From positions 1 through 26,430 of the forward strand of contig JAHKZS010000157.1 in the NCBI GenBank assembly GCA_020626545.1: a stretch of 26,430 bases of DNA, read 5' to 3'. Numbering within the stretch: the first letter of the stretch is position 1; each line of letters begins with the position of its first letter. The notes under the pieces are model-generated. The model was not told where the DNA came from and ran no database searches. It was given only the letters and a program-made list of their open reading frames with translations. The position numbers and the translations under genes are program-made. Of this stretch, positions 16,991-24,297 are shown piece by piece. Source of the stretch: a bacterium (GTDB taxonomy: Bacteria > Bacillota > Clostridia > Oscillospirales > Acutalibacteraceae).

Positions 16991-17650
16991 TTATTGTGAA
17001 TTATGTTCTACCTCTTTATTCCTTTTAGCTTTAATATAATTATACTGCCTGAGAAGAAGCGGAATATAGGTAATTACGGGAAGGATAAATCCTAAAACAT
17101 AAACCGACGACTGTACCAGCATATTATAGAATCCGTGATAAAGAATCGCGACTATAAGCAGGCCGAAAGTCCCGCAGTAAAAGAGCTCTTTCTTTTTCTT
17201 AACATAGCTCATCCCAAGTCCTACGGCGGCCGTACATACTCCGTGCATCAGAGCGGTAGCGAGACCTCTTACCGCCGTAATCCCGATAGATATTTCGGCG
17301 TTTAAGTTAAGCAACAGTACCATATTTTCAAACAGCGCAAAGCCTATACCCGTAGAAAAAGACAAGGGTAAAAGAATTTCGAGATTATCGGAAAACATAT
17401 AGGCGAAAAACAGAATCGGAAGCGCCTTTATTATCTCCTCGGTAATCGGAGTAAGCGTAGTTGATACAAAATAGCTGTCGTTTCCCAAATAAGACAGAAC
17501 AATGTTATTTAATTCCGATATAAAAAGCGCCGATGCGATACCTATTACCATATATCCCGTTATAAGTTTTGATTTCTTTTTAGTTAGTAAAATCAATAGT
17601 AACATCGGGGTTACAATACACAGAAACAAAACATATATCAGATTTTCCAT
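16991..17650 (-). CDS. PrsW-type intramembrane protease
   Basis: 219 aa, about seven or eight membrane segments. The family signature is clear: E71-E72-x-x-K75, F-A-L-F-E108-N, a histidine in A-L-M-H136-G, and Y-H172-G-F-Y-N near the last conserved helix. PrsW members cleave membrane anti-sigma factors (Bacillus PrsW acts on RsiW), so this may be a site-1-like protease in a membrane stress response; its substrate is not evident. Its start overlaps the end of the preceding gene by 13 bp, and its ribosome site (AAGGGG) lies inside that gene, which indicates translational coupling. No anti-sigma or ECF sigma gene is in the window. Confidence 0.85.
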   Translation of the reverse strand: MENLIYVLFLCIVTPMLLLILLTKKKSKLITGYMVIGIASALFISELNNIVLSYLGNDSYFVSTTLTPITEEIIKALPILFFAYMFSDNLEILLPLSFSTGIGFALFENMVLLLNLNAEISIGITAVRGLATALMHGVCTAAVGLGMSYVKKKKELFYCGTFGLLIVAILYHGFYNMLVQSSVYVLGFILPVITYIPLLLRQYNYIKAKRNKEVEHNSQ

Positions 17651-18303
17651 TTCTTAACCCCCTTCGCGACAGCGGGTATTAACAGAATAATCACAATACC
17701 CATAACAAAACTCAGCGCTAAGTCTAAAATATAATAATCTCCGCTTAACGCAATTATCTCCGCAAGACATAAATACGCGTAAATTAAAGCCAAAATGTTG
17801 TACGGCTTTAAAGCGCCTAAAACACCTGTTTCCAGGTCGGGAAAGAATATATGCTTTGCGTTGAAATAAATGCTTTGAACTACAAAAAGCGTTAACACCG
17901 CTCCGCATATTTTGACAATTAAATTAACATCGGCAAAGCCTATAAATATCATATAAAAAGCGGCCGCTAAAATCGGAAACACAATCGGAATAAATCTGTA
18001 TTTTTGGTTTTTCGGCGAGCGGTCATCAACCGCTTTATCAACAATACAAAAATTAACGGCAAACAGAAACACTAAGCTTCCGATAACTCCGAGAAAACCG
18101 AGTTGAAATTTCTTTAACGCCTCGGAATCTGTCATTAATCTGACAACTTGGAAAATCCGTCCGAAAGCTATACATCCTATAGCCATTGTAATCATCTTGG
18201 CGAATAAGGGTTTGCTCGGCTTAAAAAACATAATCGCTCCGACTATAAAGCTTACAAGCGAACAAATCCAGATAAATGTATTTGAAATCATATAAATATT
18301 CAA
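17638..18303 (-). CDS. Seven-helix membrane protein of unknown function
   Basis: 221 aa. Begins at TTG 18301-18303, supported by AGAGGAG five bases upstream; the nearest ATG (18289-18291) would be 17 bases from that site. Seven hydrophobic segments (about 7-27, 35-57, 68-91, 103-125, 130-155, 167-185, 190-214) separated by short charged loops. No family or catalytic motif was recognised. It is the second gene of a three-gene membrane operon and overlaps the PrsW gene, so it may be a substrate, partner or regulator of that protease (inference). Confidence 0.7.
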   Translation of the reverse strand: MNIYMISNTFIWICSLVSFIVGAIMFFKPSKPLFAKMITMAIGCIAFGRIFQVVRLMTDSEALKKFQLGFLGVIGSLVFLFAVNFCIVDKAVDDRSPKNQKYRFIPIVFPILAAAFYMIFIGFADVNLIVKICGAVLTLFVVQSIYFNAKHIFFPDLETGVLGALKPYNILALIYAYLCLAEIIALSGDYYILDLALSFVMGIVIILLIPAVAKGVKKWKI

Positions 18304-18340
18304 AAAATCTCCTCTTTTCTACTTACGGTTATTATCTGTT

Positions 18341-19075
18341 TTATTCGCTTAACCGAGATTCAAGCTTATTTATTTCGCTCGGTTCCAATACTGTAATCAT
18401 CCGTTTTATATACGATAAATAAATAACGTATTCAGCTATAATCAGCGCCAGCGACGGAAGTGATAAAAGCAGAGCTTCTATCGAATTTGTTTTACCGCCT
18501 AAAAAGGGAACTATAAAGTTTATCAGAACATGAACAAAAGTTAATATCGCAAGCGCGTATATAGATTTCTTACCGTGTTTTGAGGACTCGCGGTCACCTA
18601 ATTTTTTAAATATACTCATAATCCCCTGCATTACCATAATCTTTATTATCGCGTCTGCCGCGCTTACAAGAACGGTAATAAGATCCGACGTAATACTGCG
18701 CGCGTGTTCAATCATTTCAGTCGGTATAATACTTATGAAAAATCTCACAAAAATAAAAAAAACAGGTACAACAAAAAAACCGAAAGCGTTTATCGACAGA
18801 CTTATCACAAAAAACATAAACGCTCTTTTAAAGTATTTGTCATCTTTGCGAAGATTAAATAATCCTATACCGTTTACTATGGTCGAAATAAAGGAGCCTA
18901 CTATAAACGAGACAAAAAAGATTAACACGGCAACCGCGTCATCGTTAACTTCCTTTTCTCCCGCCTTAGGCACCATAAGTATCGACGCCATAAGCAGTAG
19001 AGCGACGCTGATCAACCCTATTATTTCACCTGCAAATATTTTTTTTAAGCCTCTCGCTGTATTTGGAAATTCCAT
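18341..19075 (-). CDS. Integral membrane protein of unknown function
   Basis: 244 aa from ATG 19073-19075, which has GGGAG eight bases upstream; the frame is open to a TTG at 19108 but without a ribosome site. Six or so hydrophobic segments: about 18-37, 50-75, 85-120, a middle amphipathic region, 175-195 and 205-225, with a charged C-terminus ending in Glu. No recognised family. First gene of the operon, 37 bp ahead of the seven-helix protein and PrsW. Confidence 0.7.
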   Translation of the reverse strand: MEFPNTARGLKKIFAGEIIGLISVALLLMASILMVPKAGEKEVNDDAVAVLIFFVSFIVGSFISTIVNGIGLFNLRKDDKYFKRAFMFFVISLSINAFGFFVVPVFFIFVRFFISIIPTEMIEHARSITSDLITVLVSAADAIIKIMVMQGIMSIFKKLGDRESSKHGKKSIYALAILTFVHVLINFIVPFLGGKTNSIEALLLSLPSLALIIAEYVIYLSYIKRMITVLEPSEINKLESRLSE

Positions 19076-19124
19076 AGATTCATCTCCCGACAGATTTTTT
19101 AATAACAAATATTAATGATTACTA

Positions 19125-19133
19125 ATTATAGCA
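19125..19133 (-). promoter_or_regulatory. Extended -10 promoter of the PrsW operon
   Basis: Minus strand TGCTATAAT: perfect -10 (19125-19130) with TGC extension. No good -35 at 16-18 bases, which is normal for extended -10 promoters. About 50 bases ahead of ATG 19075. Confidence 0.55.
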
Positions 19134-19191
19134 TAACGAAATACAATATATCTACCCAATTTATCAATTTTTTAATTTATTTTTAGATACA

Positions 19192-19216
19192 GAAAAGCGG
19201 CTCAATTTGAGCCGCT
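19192..19216 (-). terminator. Terminator of the HAD phosphatase gene
   Basis: 10-bp perfect stem (19196-19205 with 19207-19216, AGCGGCTCAA and its complement) followed on the minus strand by TTTTCT. It ends 16 bases after the stop at 19232. Confidence 0.85.
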
Positions 19217-19231
19217 CTCCTTAAAGTTTAT

Positions 19232-20356
19232 TTACTTTTTATTATAAGTAACATTATCGCCGTAGATAGTAGTCCAGTCGTTCTTCATAGATACTGCTGT
19301 CCAACCGTTCTCTTTACAGAGTTTGTACATCTTATCGGCTTTTTTAACGTTACCGTTTTCTCTCTCGGTATCGTCGCAGCAGAGCATAAACGCAGCGCTC
19401 TTGTACTTGTTATTATTGATAACGAAGTTAGCCATAGCGCCGTCACCCGAGCTGTTTCCGAAAGAAAGTACGGGCTGCTGTCCGATTTCCTGCTCGATAA
19501 CGCTTACCTTGTTCATCTTTAAGTTCTTAATAAGGAACTTACCGCCTGTAATAACCTTATCGTTTTTCTCGAATGTATATTCGAGTCCGTCCTTGCCGCC
19601 CTGGTTGCTCGCGACTAAGCTTTCGTCAGAGCCGATCATCTGGGCTAAAGGAATGTCAATCGCTCCATCTACGAGTCCGCGTGTAATAAGACGGTCTGTA
19701 CCGCTTACTATATAAACTTTAAAGTCGTTTTCCTGTAAATAGTCGATAACCTGGAGCATCGGCTTATAGAACGCCTGACCGTTAGTCATATTGGAATAGC
19801 TCTCCATAGCGGTATCTCTGTAAGCTTTTACATAGTCGTCGAACTGCTTTAAGGTCATACCCTTAAACGCGGTAGCGACAGCCTTTCCGTGCTTTAAGTC
19901 CATACCCTCGGGGTATTCGCCTGTTTCGAAATACTTTTTGATTTCCTTAGCTGTTGCCTTCTCCTCGGCGCTCGCCTTATCCTTATAATCGGGATCTTCC
20001 ATTACTCGATGGTAAAGGAGCTTGTGGTCAAAGTAACCGGGGTCAGTCTCACAGCAGAGTGTACCGTCCATATCGAAAACAGCGATTCTGCTCTCTACCG
20101 GAATAAAGTCCTTAGAGCTTTTATCAGTAATAGTTTTCATATAGTCGGTAAGCTGAGATTTAAGCTTAGCGCCCTTTGTCCAAAGCGATAACGCGTTAGA
20201 GCTGTCCTTCTTAGCTGTGTCGGCCGCAAAAATGCTGGAAGTCACGGGAGCTTTGTTATTAGCGGTAAACGCCCAAGTACATGATACAGCGATTAAAGCC
20301 ACAGCTAAAACTACTGACGCAATCTTCCAAGGAGTTGCGCTTTTTTTCTTTTCCAT
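19232..20356 (-). CDS. Exported or membrane-anchored HAD-family phosphatase
   Basis: 374 aa. N-terminal Lys-rich start followed by a hydrophobic segment (about 11-30) ending A-V-S-C26-T; this could be an anchor, a signal peptide or a weak lipobox. The HAD core is complete: motif I D95-M-D97-G-T, motif II S218-G-T-D, a Lys-rich motif III (about 280-283) and motif IV G-N-S-S-G-D305-G. Overall it resembles phosphoserine-phosphatase-type enzymes, with a helical cap around 105-200. The substrate is unknown; an external general phosphate-releasing role is plausible. Ribosome site AGGAGG, own promoter at 20392-20420 and own terminator, so monocistronic. Confidence 0.8.
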   Translation of the reverse strand: MEKKKSATPWKIASVVLAVALIAVSCTWAFTANNKAPVTSSIFAADTAKKDSSNALSLWTKGAKLKSQLTDYMKTITDKSSKDFIPVESRIAVFDMDGTLCCETDPGYFDHKLLYHRVMEDPDYKDKASAEEKATAKEIKKYFETGEYPEGMDLKHGKAVATAFKGMTLKQFDDYVKAYRDTAMESYSNMTNGQAFYKPMLQVIDYLQENDFKVYIVSGTDRLITRGLVDGAIDIPLAQMIGSDESLVASNQGGKDGLEYTFEKNDKVITGGKFLIKNLKMNKVSVIEQEIGQQPVLSFGNSSGDGAMANFVINNNKYKSAAFMLCCDDTERENGNVKKADKMYKLCKENGWTAVSMKNDWTTIYGDNVTYNKK

Positions 20357-20391
20357 AATAGATTCCTCCTATGTTTTAAATTAACACAACT

Positions 20392-20420
20392 ATTATAATA
20401 CGTTAAATCCGAAAAGTCCA
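20392..20420 (-). promoter_or_regulatory. Promoter of the HAD phosphatase gene
   Basis: Minus strand: -35 TGGACT at 20415-20420 (4 of 6), 17-bp spacer, -10 TATAAT at 20392-20397. Lies directly after the terminator at 20426-20455. Confidence 0.65.
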
Positions 20421-20421
20421 G

Positions 20422-20455
20422 AAAAAAATACAGCCGTATTTCTACGACTGTATTT
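20422..20455 (-). terminator. Intrinsic terminator upstream of the HAD phosphatase
   Basis: 13-bp stem (20426-20438 with 20443-20455, one G-T pair) with a GAAA loop on the minus strand and a run of seven T. It ends transcription from the MerR operon and the regulator remnant. Confidence 0.9.
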
Positions 20456-20603
20456 AACATCCAGCACCGCTCCGTCATAACCGCCTACGATAAGCCTGTC
20501 TGCCGTCGAAGCACGAGTCCACAACATAACCGTTGATCCTAAGCTGTTTAGTTATTATCTCGTTTAAATCTTTCTCATCCTCTACAACCAATAACCTCTT
20601 AAT
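20456..20603 (-). pseudogene. Remnant of an OmpR-type response regulator receiver domain
   Basis: Minus-strand translation from ATT 20601-20603 begins K-R-L-L-V-V-E-D-E-K-D-L-N-E-I-I, then reads N-G-Y-V-V-D-S-C-F-D-G, unmistakably a receiver-domain N-terminus with its acidic pair. After Q-A-Y the frame hits a stop at 20475-20477, but another frame continues G-G-Y-D-G-A-V-L-D-V, the beta-3 strand with the phospho-acceptor Asp, up to about 20456. So the start codon is ATT rather than ATG, there is a frameshift/deletion, and the rest of the gene is missing; a GAGGTG ribosome site survives upstream. The terminator follows at once. A decayed or deletion-truncated two-component regulator; no matching kinase is adjacent. 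Confidence 0.8.
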
Positions 20604-20669
20604 CGAAATTCACCTCATAGCTATTCAATATAAATATAAAGCTTTATAATTAAAATAAGATTAAAACTA

Positions 20670-21242
20670 TCAGTCAATCTCGATATTTTTTATAAACTTC
20701 GCCGGCACTCCGCCTACTACGGTATTAGGAGCAACGTCTTTATTCACCACAGCTCCAGCGGCGATAATCGCTCCGTCGCCGATATTTACTCCCGGAAGTA
20801 TTGTAACATTCGCGCCTATCCAAACCTTAGCGCCGATTTTAACGGGCTTAGGGATAAGGTTTGCGCGCTTTTCGGGGTTCATATGATGGTTAAGGGTAGC
20901 GATAACGGTTTTAGGGCCGACTAAGGTACCCTCACCGATAGTGATTCCGCCCTGGTCCTGAAACTGACATCCCGAGTTTATAAACACGCCCTTGCTGAGT
21001 TTAATATTCTTACCGCAATCGGTATAAAACGGCGGAAACATATACGCTCCCTCGGGAAACTCTCTGTCTGTGAGCTTTTCCATAAGCTCCTTAATCTCCT
21101 CGGGAGTATGATAGGAATTATTAAGCTCGCAGGTTATTTTCATAGCCTCGTTAGAGAGATAGGTCATATGCTGATGCACTTCGCTAAACGCAATTACCTC
21201 AGCTCCGCTGTCCATAATTTTTATAAATTCTTTTGTGTTCAT
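20670..21242 (-). CDS. Sugar O-acetyltransferase, maltose/galactoside type (hexapeptide repeat)
   Basis: 190 aa cytosolic enzyme transferring acetyl from acetyl-CoA to a sugar hydroxyl. N-terminal helical Mac-like region, then a left-handed beta-helix of hexapeptide repeats ([29 protein letters not shown]). The catalytic His lies in A-T-L-N-H-H-M, and the C-terminal V-V-G-G-V-P-A-K-F motif is typical of Maa/LacA. The substrate sugar cannot be told. Its ATG overlaps the stop of the cyclophilin-like gene (ATGA), so they are translationally coupled in the MerR operon. Confidence 0.88.
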   Translation of the reverse strand: MNTKEFIKIMDSGAEVIAFSEVHQHMTYLSNEAMKITCELNNSYHTPEEIKELMEKLTDREFPEGAYMFPPFYTDCGKNIKLSKGVFINSGCQFQDQGGITIGEGTLVGPKTVIATLNHHMNPEKRANLIPKPVKIGAKVWIGANVTILPGVNIGDGAIIAAGAVVNKDVAPNTVVGGVPAKFIKNIEID

Positions 21243-21907
21243 TTCTTAAATTCCACCTTTACACTTTTATTGCCGAGAGCGCTCTTTAAGCCTTTTGTCG
21301 AAGTTAATGAGCCGAGTTTAATATATTCGTAGGGGGAATTTTTTATATCGTCATAAAACAGTACCAAACAATTTCCGCCGAATATCATAAGGTCGCCCGC
21401 GTGAATTGCCGAAAAAGTCTTTTCGCTTCCCGAAAACTCTGTATCGAAATAATGATACTTTTCGTTACCGTTTAGCTCGCTCATATTAATCGTCATCGGA
21501 AGCATTGATTTTAACTTCTTAGAAGCTGAGCTGTTGTTGAGCTTAGCTTTAAAACTTTTACCGTTTACTTTAAGCTTTATCGTACTCGAAGCCTTAGCTT
21601 TTACGGTTACAACGCAGGTATAAGATTTCTTTCCGAGCGTAGCTTTTACCTTAGCCGCTCCCTTTTTTAGAGCTGTAATTTTCACCGAGTTGTTCGTTTT
21701 TCTTTTAATGCTGATGAACTTTTTTCCGGAAGTTATCTTAAAACTTACCTTTTTGTTAGTTCCATTAAGCTTTAAGACCTTTTTAGAGCCTGCCGTAATA
21801 TTGAGCTTTTCCGCGCTTAATTTAACGCTCGCTTTAGCTTCGGCGCACGATACCGCCGTAATCAAAACAGATAAACTTAAAATAACGGACATAATTAGTT
21901 TTTTCAT
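21239..21907 (-). CDS. Exported Big_2 plus cyclophilin-like fold protein
   Basis: 222 aa. Signal sequence ending T-A-V-S-C21-A-E-A, which could be a lipobox or an ordinary cleavage site. Residues about 25-105 are a Lys-rich Ig-like (Big_2) domain. Residues 108-222 match the bacterial cyclophilin-like fold family ([33 protein letters not shown]), a small beta-barrel without the prolyl-isomerase active-site Arg set. Family members are often cytosolic and sit in clusters with reductases, hydrolases and acetyltransferases; here the domain is exported and fused to an Ig domain. Ribosome site AAAGGAAA. Second gene of the MerR operon. Function unknown. Confidence 0.78.
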   Translation of the reverse strand: MKKLIMSVILSLSVLITAVSCAEAKASVKLSAEKLNITAGSKKVLKLNGTNKKVSFKITSGKKFISIKRKTNNSVKITALKKGAAKVKATLGKKSYTCVVTVKAKASSTIKLKVNGKSFKAKLNNSSASKKLKSMLPMTINMSELNGNEKYHYFDTEFSGSEKTFSAIHAGDLMIFGGNCLVLFYDDIKNSPYEYIKLGSLTSTKGLKSALGNKSVKVEFKK

Positions 21908-21925
21908 ATATATTTCCTTTCTTAA

Positions 21926-22384
21926 CTACTTTTCGGAATATAGAATATCAAGCTTCTGCTTAGCTGTTCTATACTTTTTCGGAATATCCTTCGGATTCAT
22001 TTTACTTACGTTTTCCTCGGTACCGTCTTTTTTAGCGGTTTCGTAGTACCAACATTTGAAATTAAGCATATCGAGAGTTTCCTGTAACTCGTCCATTTGT
22101 TTTTTAACAGCTTCACGTCTTTTACGAAAAAGCTCAAGACGGTCTTCGATAGTTTCATCGCCTTTACCAGCCATCTCTATAAACGACTTGATTTCCTTAA
22201 TCGAAAGTCCTGATTTTTTCAGACAACCGATTACTTTTAGAGCTTCGTAGTCCTTTTGCGTAAACATACGTATTCCGCCTTCAGAACGCTCGATAAAGGG
22301 TAATAGTCCTTCCTTATCGTAGTACCTTAACGTCGACGGCTGTACACCTAAAACCTTAGCCATTTCCCCTACAGTATATAACAT
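21926..22384 (-). CDS. MerR-family regulator, AdhR/NmlR-like
   Basis: 152 aa. N-terminal winged helix-turn-helix (Y-T-V-G-E-M-A-K, then T-L-R-Y-Y-D-K-E-G-L-L), followed by the dimerising coiled coil (about 80-110). Cys54 (V-I-G-C-L-K-K-S-G) sits where Bacillus AdhR has its conserved Cys52, and a second Cys is at 110. AdhR/NmlR proteins sense aldehydes, quinones or related electrophiles through that cysteine and remodel promoters with long spacers. The divergent intergenic region contains the expected 18-bp palindrome in a 19-bp spacer, so it very likely controls the alpha/beta hydrolase and itself. Ribosome site GGAGG at 22390-22395. Confidence 0.88.
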   Translation of the reverse strand: MLYTVGEMAKVLGVQPSTLRYYDKEGLLPFIERSEGGIRMFTQKDYEALKVIGCLKKSGLSIKEIKSFIEMAGKGDETIEDRLELFRKRREAVKKQMDELQETLDMLNFKCWYYETAKKDGTEENVSKMNPKDIPKKYRTAKQKLDILYSEK

Positions 22385-22415
22385 AAAAACCTCCGAAAAA
22401 ATTTTTTAAAAAGCC

Positions 22416-22446
22416 TTGACTTAAAGTTAACTTTAAGTTATATAAT
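22416..22446 (+). promoter_or_regulatory. MerR-type promoter (19-bp spacer) with palindromic operator
   Basis: -35 TTGACT at 22416-22421, 19-bp spacer, -10 TATAAT at 22441-22446, driving the hydrolase gene. The spacer holds CTTAAAG-TTAA-CTTTAAG (22420-22437), a perfect 18-bp palindrome of 7-4-7 form. From memory this equals the reported AdhR operator of Bacillus subtilis. Long spacers need the activated MerR protein to untwist the DNA, so expression should be inducible. Confidence 0.9.
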
Positions 22447-22458
22447 TAACTTAAACTT

Positions 22459-22487
22459 ATTATATAAAGTTTAATTAATATTGTCAA
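22459..22487 (-). promoter_or_regulatory. Consensus promoter of the merR operon
   Basis: Minus strand: TTGACA at 22482-22487, 17-bp spacer, TATAAT at 22459-22464. Full consensus, so strong when free. The MerR operator lies just downstream of the expected start (about 22452), suiting negative autoregulation. A second imperfect inverted repeat spans about 22445-22477. Confidence 0.85.
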
Positions 22488-22503
22488 CAACAAGGAGGAA
22501 ATT

Positions 22504-23505
22504 ATGATCCGAAAAGAAGAACTCAAACTCACTCAGGAATGGGATAAAACTTTCCCGAAAAGCGATAAGGTAAATCACAGCAAGGTAACTTTCATAAATC
22601 GTTACGGAATCACTCTCGCGGGCGATATGTATATACCTAAAAACGCTGAGGATAAACTTCCGGCTATTGCGGTATGCGGACCGTTCGGCGCTGTTAAAGA
22701 ACAGTGCTCCGGCTTATACGCGCAAACTATGGCGGAGAGAGGATTTTTAACTATAGCGTTTGACCCGTCATTTACAGGCGAATCGGGCGGTACGCCTAGA
22801 TATATGGCTTCTCCCGATATTAACACTGAAGATTTTATGGCGGCGGTAGATTTTTTGTCGCTTAACGATAAGGTCGACCCCGAGCGAATCGGTATTATCG
22901 GAATTTGCGGTTGGGGCGGTATGGCTGTTAATACCGCCGCTCTCGATACAAGGGTTAAGGCAACTGTCGCTTCTACTATGTACGATATGACGAGAGTTAA
23001 CGCCAAGGGATATTTCGACAGCGAGGACAGCGAAGAAGCCCGGTTCGAAAAGAGAAAGGCTATGTGCGCTCAAAGGCTTGAGGACTTAAAAAACGACGAA
23101 TACAAGCTCGGCGGCGGAGTAATAGATCCTCTCCCCGACGACGCTCCGTATTTCGTAAAAGATTACCATGATTATTATAAAACCGACAGAGGTTACCATC
23201 CGCGCTCGCTCAACTCAAACGGCGGCTGGAATGTAATAGGATGTCAGTCGTTTATTAATCAACCGATATTAAAATACTCTAACGAAATCAGAAGCGCCGT
23301 AATGATTATGCACGGCGATAAGGCTCACTCCTGCTACTTCGGCAAGGACGCTTACGCGGATATGATTAAGGACAGTAAATACACCGATAACAAGGAGCTT
23401 CTCATTATCGAAGGCGCTACTCATACAGACCTGTACGACGGCGGTAAAGACAAGGTTATACCGTTCGATAAGCTTGAGAGTTTCTTTGCGACATATCTTA
23501 AATAA
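22504..23505 (+). CDS. Alpha/beta hydrolase, dienelactone-hydrolase/YcjY-like
   Basis: 333 aa cytosolic hydrolase. AAGGAGG six bases before the ATG. The nucleophile elbow reads G-I-C135-G-W-G-G, so the nucleophile is a cysteine, as in dienelactone hydrolases and related families, not the usual serine. The acid is probably the Asp of H-G-D-K-A-H and the base the His of E-G-A-T-H-T-D near the C-terminus. The oxyanion region is A-V-C-G-P-F-G-A-V-K-E-Q. Controlled by the divergent AdhR-like regulator, so a role in handling electrophilic or ester compounds is likely, but the substrate is unknown. Confidence 0.83.
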   Translation: MIRKEELKLTQEWDKTFPKSDKVNHSKVTFINRYGITLAGDMYIPKNAEDKLPAIAVCGPFGAVKEQCSGLYAQTMAERGFLTIAFDPSFTGESGGTPRYMASPDINTEDFMAAVDFLSLNDKVDPERIGIIGICGWGGMAVNTAALDTRVKATVASTMYDMTRVNAKGYFDSEDSEEARFEKRKAMCAQRLEDLKNDEYKLGGGVIDPLPDDAPYFVKDYHDYYKTDRGYHPRSLNSNGGWNVIGCQSFINQPILKYSNEIRSAVMIMHGDKAHSCYFGKDAYADMIKDSKYTDNKELLIIEGATHTDLYDGGKDKVIPFDKLESFFATYLK

Positions 23506-23521
23506 AAACACATCTATGAAG

Positions 23522-23549
23522 AACGCCTCTGAGAAAACTCAGAGGCGTT
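23522..23549. terminator. Bidirectional terminator between hydrolase and Pr6Pr-like gene
   Basis: 12-bp perfect stem with an AAAA loop (23522-23533 and 23538-23549), 16 bases after the hydrolase stop and 2 bases before the convergent stop at 23552. T-runs are short on both sides. Confidence 0.8.
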
Positions 23550-23551
23550 AA

Positions 23552-24187
23552 TTATTTGGTTAATTTATTATGGACAAGCCGTGTAACTACAGCGATAATC
23601 AGCGTAAACAAAATCATAACAGGCAAAGAAATATACCAGTGTCCCCCGCTGTTGAATGTATAGAAATCACTCCAACCGCCGTTTTCTTCACCAATTATTA
23701 AAACTTCCGTTAGATAAACCGCTCCGTATATGGCTACAGGTATCAGAGCTAAGAAAGTTTCACCGAATTTAATCTTCGAATCAGTCTCGAGAAACAACAC
23801 GGTAACAAGCGCCGCGATAGGTCCTAACAGGTGCATATAAAACGATGTTCCCAAAAGCAAAAACTCAGCTTTATACTTCGGGAGCAATACCACCATAACG
23901 GTAAAAAACGTCAACATTACCGACACCATTCCGATATATTTAAACACAACCGCGAAACGCGGAAGTTTTTCACGTTTATTACGTAAAATCTGGATTTCAT
24001 AAGGAATAATTACAAGCGAAGAAATAGCCGCCAAGATATTTGAATCGGTAGTAAAAAACTTATACGAATCAAAACCCGATTCTACGAGCGGATTGTTGCT
24101 GTAGAAATAATAGGAAATCGATATACCCGCAGTCGCTAACACAACGAATATATTAATTATTAAAGCGGTTAAAATCTTTTTGTTCAT
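23552..24187 (-). CDS. Pr6Pr / AIG1-FAR17a-like six-helix membrane protein
   Basis: 211 aa with six hydrophobic segments (about 7-28, 45-67, 78-102, 109-133, 143-165, 183-205). Two features recall the FAR-17a/AIG1 family: F-F-T-T-D-S-N at the start of helix 2 (Thr46 or Thr47) and a lone His119 in M-H-L-L-G-P in helix 4. In mammalian AIG1/ADTRP the equivalent Thr and His hydrolyse lipid esters, so this may be a membrane lipid hydrolase, though bacterial members are uncharacterised. A G-G-W-S-D-F-Y-T-F loop before the last helix is also typical. Own promoter at 24229-24256. Confidence 0.65.
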   Translation of the reverse strand: MNKKILTALIINIFVVLATAGISISYYFYSNNPLVESGFDSYKFFTTDSNILAAISSLVIIPYEIQILRNKREKLPRFAVVFKYIGMVSVMLTFFTVMVVLLPKYKAEFLLLGTSFYMHLLGPIAALVTVLFLETDSKIKFGETFLALIPVAIYGAVYLTEVLIIGEENGGWSDFYTFNSGGHWYISLPVMILFTLIIAVVTRLVHNKLTK

Positions 24188-24228
24188 ACTAAAAACCTTA
24201 TCTTTCGTAAAAATATTCTTCTTTTAAA

Positions 24229-24256
24229 ATTTTATCATTGTATTGTAAAAAGTCAA
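24229..24256 (-). promoter_or_regulatory. Promoter of the Pr6Pr-like gene
   Basis: Minus strand: -35 TTGACT at 24251-24256, 16-bp spacer, -10 TAAAAT at 24229-24234 with TG one base upstream. Directly follows the terminator at 24272-24292. Confidence 0.65.
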
Positions 24257-24261
24257 TAGTA

Positions 24262-24292
24262 AAAAGGAAAACCGCGCGTTTATAACGCGCGG
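24262..24292 (-). terminator. Terminator of the YbeY-like gene
   Basis: 9-bp GC-rich stem (24272-24280 with 24284-24292, CCGCGCGTT and its complement), loop of three, then TTTTCCTTTTT on the minus strand. Six bases after the stop at 24298. Confidence 0.88.
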
Positions 24293-24297
24293 AAAAA

